Shown here in pieces: positions 44,669 through 55,945 of a stretch of DNA of 64,000 bases. The DNA lies in NCBI GenBank assembly GCA_004194705.1, contig SADC01001006.1:186001-250000 (forward strand). The letters are read 5' to 3'. Both the position numbers and the translations under genes were made by a program. The stretch is from Ditylenchus dipsaci. Lineage: Eukaryota > Nematoda > Chromadorea > Rhabditida > Anguinidae. How positions within the stretch are numbered: position 1 is the stretch's first letter; every line of letters starts with the position of its first letter. The notes under the pieces were generated by a model. The model saw only the letters and a list, made by a program, of their open reading frames with translations. It was not told where the DNA came from and did not search any database.

Positions 44669-45373
44669 ATGAAGAACCTGAGGTGGAAAACAATAATGCT
44701 AAAAAATTCGTGATAACTTGTCTTTTTTTCAATTCTGAAGGAAGGGTTGACTTCCAGAAAACATGATTTAATATTGTGCATTTATAAATCAAAATGAATG
44801 AATAATAAGAAATATGAATATAAGAATTAAAGTCGGAGTTGGCGTTGAGTTGGAGTTGGCGTTGAAGTTGGAGTTTTTTATGAAAGGGTTGGAGTTGGAG
44901 TCGAGTTGGAGTTGGAGTCGGAGTTGGAGTTGGAGTAAAAAAGCATTCATAAAAAAAATACTCCAACGCCAACGCCAACTCCAACGCCAACTCCAACGTT
45001 TGTGAAAGAGCTATAAGGAAATAAAAAATTTCAGGGAGGAGGCTTTATGCCTTGGCTACAATGAAGGGCTTGTCCTTGCACATCAGGAACGCGTCACAAA
45101 GCGGCATAGAATTTCTTTTGTTTGTTTTGATTTCCATTGAGAATTCAGAAAAATAAAATAGAGCAGAACACACAAAATCTTTCTAACAAAAGAAAAAGTC
45201 GAGGCTATTAAATTCAACAATATAATTCACCCGAACAGAAGGACAAATCGACAGTGAGTTTGAAATTTTTTTCGCGAAATGTATGTGGCGGAATTTATGT
45301 TGGCGGAATTTATGTGGCGGAATTTACGTGACGGAATTTTTGCGGCGGAATTTCATCCATAACCGCTTTTTTC

Positions 45374-45495
45374 TGATTCAGAAAAGATGGGTCGAATTCT
45401 GACTCAGAAAAAGATGGGTCAAATTCTGACTCAGAAAAAGTGGGTCAAATTCTGACTCAGAAATATGGGTCAAATTCTGACTCAGGATTTGACCC
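45374..45495. repeat. Tandem array of AAAGATGGGTCAAATTCTGACTCAG units
   Basis: Four units of about 27 bp right of the MULE TSD. The opposite flank (33010-33032) has TTGAGTCAGAAAAGAGG, consistent with the MULE landing in an older element that ended in this array. Confidence 0.65.
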
Positions 45496-46209
45496 ACTGT
45501 TATAGTGTCAATTAAAAATATCTTGCAGTCCACGGTGTTTCAAATTCAGTTTTGTGTTCAGTTTAAGATAAACAAAACGCCAAGAATTTCGAAGTAATAT
45601 TTTTCCCCTTCTTGAAATAATAAAAAAGGGCAAGGATTCAGACAAGGATTCATTCTCGAGGCAGAGTTAATATATGCAAAGCTGTTTATTGCGTTTTCTT
45701 AACTATCACGAGCTCTACTGATTCCAGATTTCAGATTTTTAATTATCACCCGAAAATCTCGAGATCGACCTCAAAATTGTGCCGATTCTCGGAGATTGAA
45801 AAATAAGCGCACCGGTGTTCCCATTAGAGGAAATAGGGTAATTATTAAGTCTCACACCCTAATCAATTAAGTTTTCATATTCAACAGGGTGTCATAAGAT
45901 TGTCGTAAAGATAGTCCACCATTACGTCCTAACGCGACCCAAAACATTTTTTCTGGTGCAAAAATTTTAGTCGAAAACGTGAAAAAAATTTAGGTGCGAA
46001 TAAGCACTTTAAGCCAAATCAAACCCACACCTAAAGTACAATATTATTGCATCAGAAAAAATCGATAACCACAAAAAACTAGGTACTCAAACTAAGCTCT
46101 TTATTCGCAAAACAAGAAGGCACTAAAGAGTGCATTTGGAGTAACAATAACGGTAGGATCATAAAGTAACAATAGAGAACTAGGCGAAATTCCGGACAGC
46201 AGCGGCGAT
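45496..46209. other. Intergenic with a repeat fragment
   Basis: 45640-45840 resembles one arm of the MITE at 57361-57610 (GTTTATTGCGTTTTCTTAACTATCACGAGCTCTACTGATTCC). The rest shows no gene. It includes the 3' flank of the minus-strand histone-like gene. Confidence 0.45.
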
Positions 46210-47018
<809 letters not shown>

Positions 47019-48080
47019 TCTCAGACTAAAAATGACGAAAATTTTAATTTTGTATGAGAACAGCGAGGTTTGTATTACTGATGATAAGTTATACGCCAAT
47101 CGAAAGCTGAGATTCTCCTCTTTCAGAAAATACAGACCAATTTTTTAAAGTACATAATTTAGAAAACTAGAAGCCACTTCAAGTTGAGAAACTGTCTTTC
47201 TTAGTCAAAAAGGATTTGTTTTGAATTCCCGCTTTTTATGATTAAAAGTTCCTAATGAACAGGAAACTGACTTTTGAAACACCGTGAGTCAGTGGGGGTC
47301 GAACTTACGACCTTTTTCTCCGCCTACATCACCACATATCCACTGCGCTATTGTGGTCGCTACGTATGAGTGGTTATTCGTTATACTTATACCAAACCCA
47401 GATTTATGACGCAAGAAAAGGTCTTCCTCACGGGTCAGGAGGACATTATGGTAAAGGTTGAGGTAGTTTTTTAAGAGGGTTCGTAGCAAGGGTTCGGGCT
47501 ACGTTAACTCAATGTTTTAATTATGTGAAATTCCTTGTTACATGGTCACTGAGACCTTTATTTAAGCTCTATCACTGAGCTACCTGGTCTACTCAATCTA
47601 GTTGAGGCTTTTCAATACTCGAGATATTAATTGTATCAGAATCGATACTGGGACAGAACTTTGAGACATCGAGGGCACTAATACAAATAATGTCACTAAT
47701 TCAGGCACAAATACAATAAAGCAGACATTTCATTGTTCACAATTAAAAATACAATAAACAATTAAGATAACTACTGTATATTTATTCGAATTCATGGCAC
47801 TTTCTTGTAGTCCAGCATCCTGTTTTTTCTACAGCTGCTACCTAAATTTGAAATTCATGAGCTACACGAGTAAGAATCTTAAGTAAATGCTTACTGATTG
47901 CCACATCTTCTGCGCAATAGCTACCTGAGCTAAAGCATTTGTCGAGCATCCTCATGCAAAAAGCCATTGCACAATTGTTCTTTTAAGGCTACCGAGCACT
48001 GTCTACTCAAATACCGCCTAGAACTCTTTATTGCGTCTTAAAAATTAACGGAAGTTACATTTATCTAAAATATTACCTAC
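47019..48080. other. Intergenic with tRNA-like fragments
   Basis: 47288-47358 on - reads TAGCGCAGTGGATATG (A-box-like), then GTTCGACCCCC (B-box-like). 47570-47600 on - reads GGTAGCTCAGTGATAGAGC, an excellent A box without a matching B box. These are probably tRNA-derived repeat heads. A short Cys-rich reading (KCFSSGSYCAEDVA) on - at about 47890-47960 is the only coding hint. Confidence 0.4.
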
Positions 48081-48415
48081 TACGCTATGAATCCTAATCG
48101 GACGAAGTCTGACATTTCAGTGTAATTGGTTCACCTGCAGCAAATAGCCCTGTGAAATGAACTAGGTGGTTGTAAGTAGTAGTATAAATAGATAACCTAA
48201 ACGAGATGCTCACCTGCTACATCATGAATCCGGAGTAGAGGAAAGATAGCATCCGGAAGCAAATGATCCGCCTACATCAGATAGCCGTGTAAAAAACAGC
48301 AAATGGAAAAGAACTACTTCGAACGGAAAGCTTTACCTCCACGTAATTGAATACGATTAATAGAAAGCTGCATTTTTAGTCCGCTTGGTCCACCAACAGC
48401 GAATGCTCCTGTAAA
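48080..48415 (-). CDS. Possible multi-exon gene fragment
   Basis: Three acceptor-bounded blocks on -: about 48413-48342 (FAVGGPSGLKMQLS, donor GTAAAG), 48272-48216 (GSFASGCYLSSTPD) and 48152-48085 (LFAAGEPITLKCQTSSD then stop). Each starts G-x-F-A-x-G, suggesting repeated small modules. The phrase GEPITLKC recalls an Ig-domain B strand, but this is weak. The 5' part is cut off by the foldback at 48442. Confidence 0.3.
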
Positions 48416-49026
48416 GAAAAGTGATTGTTTCTCCCCACTTTGGCTAAAGTGCATTATACCGCGTAGCCCAAAACTGGCTTAAAGCGTGTTTTTTGATGTG
48501 TGAGCAATTAAAACATACTTAAAACGTGTTTTAGAGTGCGGAAGGCCATTTTTGGAAAAAAAAATTTTGACCAAAATTTGACTTTTTGCCTTGGGGGACC
48601 AAGGTAAACCACCTAGAGAGGTTATTTAAGAATCAAATTCAGAACCATTACAGCTAAAACCAAATTTAACTTTAGCCTGAGTAGGAGCCACTCCTCAAAA
48701 GAAGAAGATCTTGAACATAGTTTTCCTTGCAGGGACCTACCGCATAAAAAACTCTGGCATGCACATTGTTTTTATGCATCCAGAGTTTTTTCGAGTGTTT
48801 GGTCTCTAAGGTATGTGTGTGTGCGCATCTCAACTCCAAGCCCCCCCCCCCCAAGCCCCCTACGCCCCCGGAGGGGGCGTAGGGGGCTTGGGAGTTAGAG
48901 ATGCGCGCACTCACTTACCTTGGAGATGAATCCGAGCAACGCTCTCGATCAAAAAATGCGTCTAGACTCTAGAGACTCTTTTTGCCCAGTCTCAGTAAGA
49001 AAAACGAGGTAAAAATCTTTCTCCAG

Positions 49027-50098
49027 GGGCCTATTGCAACAGTTGAAAGTTGAAAGTGTAAAGTTGAAAGTTGACAGTGAAAGTGTTGCAACACTTGAAA
49101 GTTGAAAGTGAAAGTTGAAAGTTGACAGTTGAAAGTGAAAGTTGAAAGTTGATGGTGTTGCAACAATTGAAAGTGACTCACTTTCAACTGTCAACTTTCA
49201 CTTCCTCCTATATATTTCTAAATTTTTAAATTCGTACATTTTGCGGGAATTCAAATTTTACAGTTTGAACCAACCAAACCAAGTGGTCGTCCACTTGGTG
49301 CGAAATTTTTTTTTACGTTTTCATGTTCCAAAACCTGTTTTCTGGACTAATTCGGGCATGCTGAAGATGGTTTGATAGTGGTAAAATCACGTTTTATCGA
49401 GAAATTTTTGAGTTATGGTAAATTCTTGATTTATCAAAATCAATTATACGTCAAAACTCAAAAAATACCCGAGAAAACGGAATTTACCACTATCAAACCA
49501 TCTTCAGCACCCCGAATTAGTCCAGAAAACAGGTTTTGGAAAATTAAAAAGGTGAAAAAAATTTGATCCAAGTGGACGACCACTTGGTTTGGTTGGTTCA
49601 AACTAAGAAATTTAAATTCCGCAATTCCGCCTAAATGGGACCCCATGGTTACTAATAATGGATTAAGACAAGGGTACTGTGGGTAAATTGATAACAATAA
49701 TGATGTGTGGGTACCACTTTATAGTATTCCCTGTTACTACTCGAGTTGAAAAATAATGAAAAGATCCGAATTACATATCGAAATCGTAAAAAATACCACA
49801 AATTTGGATTCTACGCAAAAAATTGCATCTAGAAATGACCAAAACCGAAAAAAAATTTTACTTTCAACTTTCACAAAAAATCGGACCACCTATTTCAACC
49901 CACCGATTTTTACCATCTACTTTCAACTTTCAACTTTACACTTTCAAGTGTTGCAACACTTTCACTTTCAACTTTCTACTTTCAACTTTCAACTTTCAAC
50001 TTTTTCACTTTCAACTGTTGCAACACTTTCACTTTCAACTTTCAACTTTCAACTTTCTACTTTCAACTTTCAACTTTCAACTGTTGCAATAGGCCCCA
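49027..50098. mobile_element. Foldback with CTTTCAACTTTCA arrays
   Basis: Tips GGGGCCTATTGCAACAGTTG and complement. Facing arrays of 6-13-bp units (TTGAAAGTTGAAAGTG at 49040-49190; ACTTTCAACTTTCA at 49915-50088), punctuated by GTTGCAACAC. A CCAAGTGG palindrome (49263-49612) sits between them. The TTCAAC arrays give long, meaningless FNFQLSTFNF ORFs. Confidence 0.75.
49263..49612. mobile_element. Palindromic MITE, family C (CCAAGTGG)
   Basis: Ends ACCAAACCAAGTGGTCGTCC and inverted copy. Arms share TTCCAAAACCTGTTTTCTGG and its complement. Full-length relative of 28486-28770. Confidence 0.8.
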
Positions 50099-50230
50099 GG
50101 TGGTTTACCTTGGTCCCCAAGGCAAAAAGTCAAATTTTGGTCAAAATTTTTTTTTCCAAAAATGGCCTTCCGCACTCTAAAAACACGTTTTAAGTATGTT
50201 TTGGGCTACGCGGTATAGTGCACTCCTGCC

Positions 50231-51778
50231 CCTACTTTTTCTGTGTTTTAGGGCAATTTCGCGTAAGTGGTCAAAAAGACTAAGATGGCAGCTTCCGAAG
50301 ATTTAGATAGTGGTTCCTTTTTTCGTAATTTGTAGCGTAGCAAGTAATAATTCGTTTCCACCAGTTTTTCTTTAATCACTCGAAAATAATTAAAAAAGTT
50401 TAAATTGAGGCGTATTATATAAAAGGAAAAGTCGCTGGAAATGATACCGGTAAAAAAGAATCACGGCTTTGAACTCGTGAGATGCAAACCACGTACTGAT
50501 GGCCAAAAAATTCACTGGCATTTTTCTTCAAAAAAAACCTTGGCAACATTGATGCAGCGGAGCTCTATTTAGAAAAATATATCAAGACTAAAATTATTCA
50601 GGTTCGACGCCCTCTGCCTATCGGCCCCCTGGTTTAAGTAAATCTTTTTCTAGCTACATTATTTTTTCTTTGGGGGTTGTCTATATTCTAGGAAGTAAAG
50701 TTGTCGAATCTTCACACATTCAGCCTTTTCAGTGTAAAACCTTAAGCCACTTGAAATTATACAACAAATAAAATGCAGTCAGTCTTTAAAGGGGCATGCC
50801 CACGCTAATAGGAGATGGTGCCCGGGAATTTCAATTTTTCCTAATCATTGAACTTCTGTACGGATTTTTCACTTGGTTTCTAACAAAACCATACCTAAAA
50901 TTAAATTGTTCAAATTTTAATCAGACGAACCAAAAGTTTTTTCATAGAATGTTAAATAAAACGAAAAAGTTGTTGTATAGAGGTTGTTGAATGGAAGTTT
51001 GACTGTATAAGAATTACTATGTAGACATTGAAACACTATTTATAGTTAAAAAGCAGCCTGAAAGAGACTCTTTATGCATCTCCAATAAAGTTTTTTTCTC
51101 GAATTCCTATCGCATGTCTAACTCTGAATCCCTTCGTGGGCTTCAGAGTTAGAAATAAGAGCACAGACTTATCTTACGCATGATTCAGCAAGCTAATAAC
51201 AGGCAAAATTTGTGGATTTTTTCATTAAGAAAGAGTCGAGATATGTTTTTTAACCTTGTTGAGCAAAAAAAAAGTTGTGGAGATGATTTTTAATCATTTT
51301 TCAAAAAATTGCAATCTATCACTGGCCATAAATTACTTATTTTTGTGACAAATTTAGTTAAAATCACAAGGAATTCGACTATTTTCGAAATTAGTCAAAA
51401 AAGTTTTCTTGGAACCCAATGGCCTAATATTTTTCTAGTTTCAAAAACTTTTTGCCTTGAAGGACCAAGGTCACTTTTTAGGTTTCAAAACGTTTTGGGC
51501 TACGTTGGTCCCATAAGGCGAAAAAGTATTCGAAAAATGCGAAAAATCTCAAAAGATGGTAGAAACATCAGAAAATTGTCGCCCAATAAAAAATCCAACC
51601 ACACAAAATGCTTATTAATTTGAGTTTGAATCATATTAGATTAAAGTAATGAAAAAAACTCTTTGAAAAACTCTGACCATATAACAGAAAAATTTATTGA
51701 CTCATCATGTATAAATCATATTTTTCGAAATACTCTATCTTTTAAAAGAACTAGAATATTTTCGCTATATTTTTTCTT
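50231..51778. other. Intergenic with repeat fragments
   Basis: 50390-50425 is complementary to 32483-32515. 50800-50910 is a family N half copy. 51060-51190 is a diverged FB core (GCATGTCTAACTCTGAATCC, hairpin CTTCGTGGGCTTCAG). 51470 has a GGACCAAGG block shared with the foldbacks. No gene recognised. Confidence 0.45.
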
Positions 51779-52792
51779 TTATTGCTGTTCAGCGTCTTCA
51801 TTAGGAGCGGCATCTTCACTAGGGGCAGCATCCTCACTGAGAGCGGCATCACTACTAGGAGTAACACTTTCATCAGGAGCATTAGTAGTGGCAGTATCAT
51901 CGTCAGCAGGAGCCTCAGTAGGGGCAGCATCATCTGCGGCTGGAGATTCAGCTGCAGCTGCATCATCGCTGGCAGGGGAATCAGCTGGAGCATCATCATC
52001 GCCGGCAGGAGCTTCAGCTGGAGCGGCGTCATCTGTGGCAGGAGCTTCAACTGGAGCGGCGTGATCCCCGGCAGGAGCCTCAGTAGGGGCAGCATCATCT
52101 GCAGCTAGAGATTCAGCTGGAGCAGCATCATCTGCGGCAGGAGCTTCAGCTGGAACGGCGTCATCTCCGGCAGGAGCTTCAGCTGGAGCGGCGTCATCTC
52201 CGGCAGGAGAATCAGCTGGAGCGGCGTCATCTCCGGCAGGAGAATCAGCTGTATCTCCGGCAGGAGCTTCAGCTGGACCAGCGTCATCTCCGGCAGGAGC
52301 TTCAGCTGGACCAGCGTCATCTCCGGCAGGAGCTTCAACTGGAGAATTATCGCCAGTAGGAGCCTGACCATCGCCAGCAGGGACTGGTTCGCCAGCAGAT
52401 CCAGCACTTTCATCACTTCCATGCATATGAGGGATAAATCCATGGAATCTTCCCTAATAGTCCTCCTAGTCTTCCAAAAGGTCCATTTTTGCCGTGAGCA
52501 TTATTGTCTTCTCCACTATCCTGTCCACCGAAGTTGAAACCACCAAATCCACCATGTAGAGAAGGACGACTTCCACTTAGAAATGGGGGTAAAGCTGGGA
52601 ATCCAAAGGTGACGATGGTAATCCAGATGCTGGTGATGGTAATTCAAAAGATGAAGATGGTGATTCAGAAGGTTGGGATGCGAATCCACGATGTTGATGA
52701 CCACCTAGAAGAGCTTTAAGGAAGTGGCCTTGACTAATGCCTACGGCAAATGAAGCGAAGACTACAAGTTGAATGAGGACAAGTTTGGACAT
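51779..52792 (-). CDS. Secreted acidic Ala/Pro/Asp repeat protein
   Basis: Start ATG at 52792. Residues 1-21 (MSKLVLIQLVVFASFAVGIS) form a signal peptide. Then comes a Ser/Pro-rich stretch (SESPSSSFELPSPASG), a Gly/Phe-rich middle (HGGFGGFNFGGQDSGE), and a C-terminal tail of about 190 residues built from 8-11 residue units such as APAGDDAAPAE. Two one-base losses (near 52590 and 52425) separate the three segments into different frames, but the compositional domains run on smoothly. The tail is strongly acidic and lacks hydrophobic segments, so a soluble, disordered, secreted or matrix protein is likely. TAA stop at 51779-51781. Its start is similar to the gene at 56516-56877 (MSK, hydrophobic run, G). 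Function unknown. Confidence 0.75.
51830..52375. repeat. Coding tandem repeat (GGAGCTTCAGCTGGAGCGGCG units)
   Basis: About fifteen imperfect units of 24-33 bp encode APAGDDAAPAE-type repeats in the minus-strand secreted gene. Unit boundaries and codon third positions vary, as expected for a repeat under protein-level constraint. Confidence 0.75.
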
Positions 52793-52859
52793 GATAACAG
52801 ACTAGCTAGACTAACTATACTAAGCTATAAAAGAAAAATTGAATGTGATTACTAATGAT

Positions 52860-53330
52860 AGAAGACAGCTTTTTATACTCAAAATTTCGAAATTAAAAAT
52901 ATTTGATCAGCTTTTATTCTAGAACACAATAAAAATATAATTAAAGTAGACCTACCTAAAACCATAAAGAGCCATCTATTGCGTAGGCTCAGGTGATAAA
53001 AACCAAATTAGGGTACTCAAGTGTGTGAAAAGAAGCTTGAAAATGAGATTCGACAGTTAGCTAGGGAAATTGAAGAGAATTATGGCAGCTGTTAATACTT
53101 GAATTTGAGATTTAGTAAAATAAAGTTTTGATTACGACGTTTTTGATTTGTTTCAAGTCAATAAACAATTTTTGAATTTCCGTTCCTTTTTAAATTTAAA
53201 AAATTGTGAAGCGATTGTCTTACGTTTTGTTAAAAATCTAGTTTTTGTTCATCAAGATGGCATGGATAGTATGGTGTTTTATTTCGTATATTAAAACTGG
53301 TATAATAAGAGCAGTGGCGTAGCCAGGGGG
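52860..53330. other. Intergenic with one isolated 3' exon
   Basis: Upstream of the minus-strand secreted gene. Apart from the exon-like block at 53012-53095, nothing is recognised. Confidence 0.35.
53012..53095 (+). CDS. Orphan terminal exon, coiled-coil-like
   Basis: After an acceptor-like CCAAATTAG, the frame reads GTQVCEKKLENEIRQLAREI, then EENYGSC and TAA (53093-53095). An AATAAA at 53119-53124 would serve as polyadenylation signal. Heptad-like spacing of L and I suggests a coiled coil. Upstream exons were not found, so it may be a displaced exon. Confidence 0.35.
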   Translation, partial: GTQVCEKKLENEIRQLAREIEENYGSC

Positions 53331-53760
53331 GGGAAGGGGGGGGGTTTTCAATTTTTTTTCAAAAACGGTGTAGGTAAAATGCCTTCGAAAATTTGAAAAA
53401 CGGTGTAGGTAAAATGGACTAATAATTTTTTGGTTTGACGAATTTGGCCAACCCTGTATGTTCTACTGATGATAGTATGGTGTTTTTTTGATAAAAAATT
53501 TTGTAGGGTTCTGACATTGGTCAAACCTGCTTACGTGCTTACGAATATGCTATCTAAAACATAATCCTTAAAATCCTTATATTCCTCAGACGGACTTATA
53601 ACACTGTATTGTGAGTCGGGCTGGAAGCACGTATAATAACGTAAACCGTCATTTTGTAGCGCAGAATGTATTTTTCAGATGCCGTAAAGTATGCTTCAAA
53701 AAAATCGATACAGTGAAGTTAGGTACTTGTTCACTTGGGGGGGGGGGGGGAGGGGGTTGG

Positions 53761-54275
53761 CGCATTTTATAATCGTCGAAAACTGATGTTTAAACGTCTC
53801 CTAAGTAATTTTTATGTGCTAAAAACTAGTGCTGCGTGCGATGCGATATATCGCATCGCAAACATCGCAACATCGCACGAAATTTTGCCTTAAACATCGC
53901 ATCGCAACATCGCATCGCAAAGTTTTGAAACATCGCAAAATCGCATCGCAAGTCCTCGACCCAAAAACATCGCATCGCAACATCGCAAAAACACAAATGC
54001 GCAGCACTACTAAAAACGATAAGAAGGTTGTTTTTTTACACTTTCCTACATAAAATTGATTTTTTGGAGAAATTTTTTTTTGACCGAAATGTGACTTTTT
54101 TCCTTGGGGGACCAAGGCAAAGCATCAAAAAAGTCCCATTTCGGTCAAAAAAATTTTCTCCCAATAATCAATTTTTACGTAGGAAAGTGTAAAAAACATC
54201 CTTTTTATCGTTTTTAGCATATAAAAATTACTTAGGAGACGTTTAAACATCAGTTTTCGACGATTATAAAATGCG
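53761..54275. mobile_element. Palindromic element with CCTTGGGGGACCAAGG
   Basis: Arms GCATTTTATAATCGTCGAAA / TTTCGACGATTATAAAATGC and AACGTCTCCTAAGTAATTTT / complement. The centre holds CTTGGGGGACCAAGG, also found in the FB-core elements. The left arm is split by the MITE at 53827-54009. Confidence 0.75.
53827..54009. mobile_element. hAT-type MITE with AACATCGCATCGCA repeats, 8-bp TSD
   Basis: 183 bp, exact TSD CTAAAAAC (53819-53826, 54010-54017). Ends TAGTGCTGCG and CGCAGCACTA. Interior is ACATCGCATCGCA tandem units. A very compact copy. Confidence 0.88.
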
Positions 54276-54384
54276 AACACCGACATTTCAGTTATTGTAT
54301 TTAACTAAACATTTCTTACAAATTTTTTTTTAAATTCGACTTTTCCATTATTAAATAGGCATACTCACCTGTTTTACAATTTGT

Positions 54385-54515
54385 TACCGCCAATTCGAAA
54401 AAATTTCCGAATCATTGAACTTCCATACAGATTTTTCAACTTGGTTTCTAACAAAACAATGCCTAGAATTATGTTTTAGGTATAGTTTTGTTAGAAACTA
54501 AGTTGAAAAATCCGT
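54385..54515. mobile_element. Family N palindromic MITE
   Basis: Arms TTTCAACTTGGTTTCTAACA and complement around 54455. As in PDE intron 1. Confidence 0.65.
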
Positions 54516-55064
54516 GCATACCCATTTAAACAATATTTCCGTCCCATGCAGCTCTTTTAATCAGCCCCCCCCTCCCCTTAGCTACCCGCCGAAAAGGGGG
54601 ATACTAGTCAACTCACACACCCACACATGCCAAAAACTATACAGAGATAGTGCCTTTCGAACATATAAAAAGCTGATGGATTTAGAATAACCGTATTTTC
54701 TGTACTAACTCCCCAACCTCTCATAAGTCCTCACACTACAGACTCTATATCTCAGCCTAGAGCAAACACGCAATATATTTTTTGCGTTTTGTTAATTAGC
54801 CCGAGCTCTCCTCTTAGACTTCGAGTCAGCAAAAATTTAAAATAAATTTTCAAAATTTTCCGCCTCCATTAGGGATTTTCAGACATAATATAATCGGAAC
54901 GATGATTAATCGACCACACATGACTACGTTACCACACAAAACAAATTTATTGTAGAATCCCTTTACACAATCAAATCATTTTCATCTGACAAAATTCCAG
55001 CAACTTCTTTCGGTTCTTTTATTGGTTTTGCTTGCCCTCTTAAGAACTTGATCCGTCAAATAAA
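54516..55064. other. Intergenic with repeat fragment
   Basis: 54690-54880 resembles an arm of the 57361-57610 MITE (ACTAACTCCCCAACCTCT, GTATCTCAGCC-like, GCGTTTTGTTAATTAGCCCGAGCTC). No gene recognised. Confidence 0.4.
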
Positions 55065-55240
55065 CCTTGATGATAAGTGTGAGCGAACCTCGAAAGTTTT
55101 TTCGAGCGCTCGAAACTCGAAATCAAAACTCGAAAATTTTTTCGAGTCAAGTTGAACTCGAAATGACAACTCGAAACTCAAAAATTTTATCGAGTTTTCG
55201 TGTTCTTTTCGAGTTCAACTCGACTCGACAACCCTATTCA
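55065..55240. mobile_element. TCGAAA-rich hAT-like MITE
   Basis: Tandem ACTCGAAA / TTTTCGAG units ending CGACTCGACAACCCTA, the same tip as the 57661-59957 element. Left end less clear. Confidence 0.55.
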
Positions 55241-55296
55241 AGACATTATAATGTGTTGAGAAATGTTCAAACTGGCTTTTTTGAGATATGATACAG

Positions 55297-55449
55297 GCGA
55301 GTCTCCATATAAGATACCCCGATACAAGATACACCTAATTATAAGATACACCCATGCCCGGCATAAGTTGAATTAACCTTCTTGAATCTCGATATAAGAT
55401 ACACCTGGTCCGGTCAAACGTTTGTATCTCAAATCGAGACTCGACTGTC
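55297..55449. mobile_element. Small mariner-type MITE (ATATAAGATACACC)
   Basis: Begins CAGGCGAGTCTCCATATAAG and ends inverted CAGTCGAGTCTCGATTTGAG. Internal TATAAGATACACC units. TA on the left; the right TA is not clear. Confidence 0.65.
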
Positions 55450-55559
55450 CAATTCAATCTTTTTAATTCACGACTTTTGGCCTTTTAAAAAAATTTCAGT
55501 CAAAAACTTCCCATGATTTTTTTCTGACTCAGGATAAACACCCACCCAACTTGAGTCAC

Positions 55560-55945
55560 ATTTTTTTCCGCGTCGTTAAGGGACCATGAAACTTGATAAG
55601 CACATCAGTTTGCATAATTCGAATTTGCGCAGGACCACCCTAATTTTGTCCATAATATTTTCGAATTGATTTTTTTTAAAACTTGAATTCTATTTATCAG
55701 TCAATTTATAGCACAGACTTATATAAAACAGTTGTAAAGCCATGTAAGTCGGCTAACTCATCGAATGTGGCATTGTAAAGCAACGTTGGGCTCGACTTAT
55801 AAACTGTTATATTATTTTTGAAAAAAATTACATGCAAAAAAAGCAATCCGAAACATTATTGACAAAGTTAGGGTGGTCCCGCGCGAATTCAAATTTCGCA
55901 AATTGTTGTGTTTATCGAATTCCATGATCCTTCAACTGTAGAATT
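55560..55945. repeat. RepA, most complete copy
   Basis: Two complementary arms: 55570-55680 (GACCATGAAACTTGATAAGC, GGACCACCCTAATTTTGTC) and 55860-55945. Between them lies the GGCATTGTAAAGCAACGTTGG block. Other copies occur at 536, 26640, 34112 and 37220. Confidence 0.65.

Larger units (their letters stand above)
43656..45013. mobile_element. PIF/Harbinger element, TAA TSD
   Basis: 1358 bp, flanked by TAA (43653-43655, 45014-45016). Ends TAGCTCTTTCACAAACTTGG and, inverted, TAGCTCTTTCACAAACGTTGG. Subterminal GGAGTTGGCGTT arrays on both sides. Both hallmark Harbinger genes are represented: a nuclease C-terminus on + and a second protein on -. Inserted between the MULE1 gene and its right terminal repeat. 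Confidence 0.88.
33041..45364. mobile_element. Giant composite MULE with TGGCGGAATTTATG terminal arrays
   Basis: 12.3 kb. Tips GGTTATGGATAAAAATTCCGCC and, inverted, GGTTATGGATGAAATTCCGCC. Flanks GCTTTTTC (33033-33040) and GCTTTTTTC (45365-45373) read as a 9-bp TSD with one T lost on the left. Terminal arrays of 14-bp GGCGGAATTTATGT units continue into a roughly 350-bp inverted repeat that includes the start of the transposase gene. Later insertions explain most of the length: 33650-42425 (itself multiply nested) and 43656-45013. The original MULE was about 2.2 kb. Confidence 0.8.
48442..50230. mobile_element. Foldback element, FB-core family copy 4
   Basis: 1789 bp. Tips GGCTAAAGTGCATTATACCGCG and, inverted, GGCAGGAGTGCACTATACCGCG. 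Flanks CCCCACTTT and CCCTACTTT fit a 9-bp TSD with one change. The core at 48700-48960 has the TATGTGTGTGTGCGC arm, a C-run plus CGCCCCCGGAGGGGGCG hairpin, and the GCGCGCACTCACTTA arm. It is expanded by a TTCAACTTTCA-array element (49027-50098). Confidence 0.8.
53312..54590. mobile_element. Possible element with GTGGCGTAGCCAGG end
   Basis: The left end CAGTGGCGTAGCCAGGGGG followed by G-runs is a common DNA-transposon tip. CCCCTCCCCTTAGCTACCCGCC at 54570-54590 could be a decayed right end. It contains the palindrome at 53761-54275. Right boundary uncertain. Confidence 0.35.

Noticed and set aside
47288..47600. Functional tRNA genes
   Set aside because: A- and B-box matches exist here and at 21478, 42110 and 63728, but acceptor and T stems do not close, so I call them tRNA-like only.
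49756..50193. Long ORFs with FNFQLSTFNF repeats
   Set aside because: Pure by-product of TTCAACTTTCA arrays, open in several frames and mirrored on the other side of the element.
51751..52443. LPLLRLLPGITP-type ORFs overlapping the acidic repeat gene
   Set aside because: Alternative-frame shadows of the APAGDDAAPAE repeat; only that frame follows a signal peptide with matching amino-acid domains.
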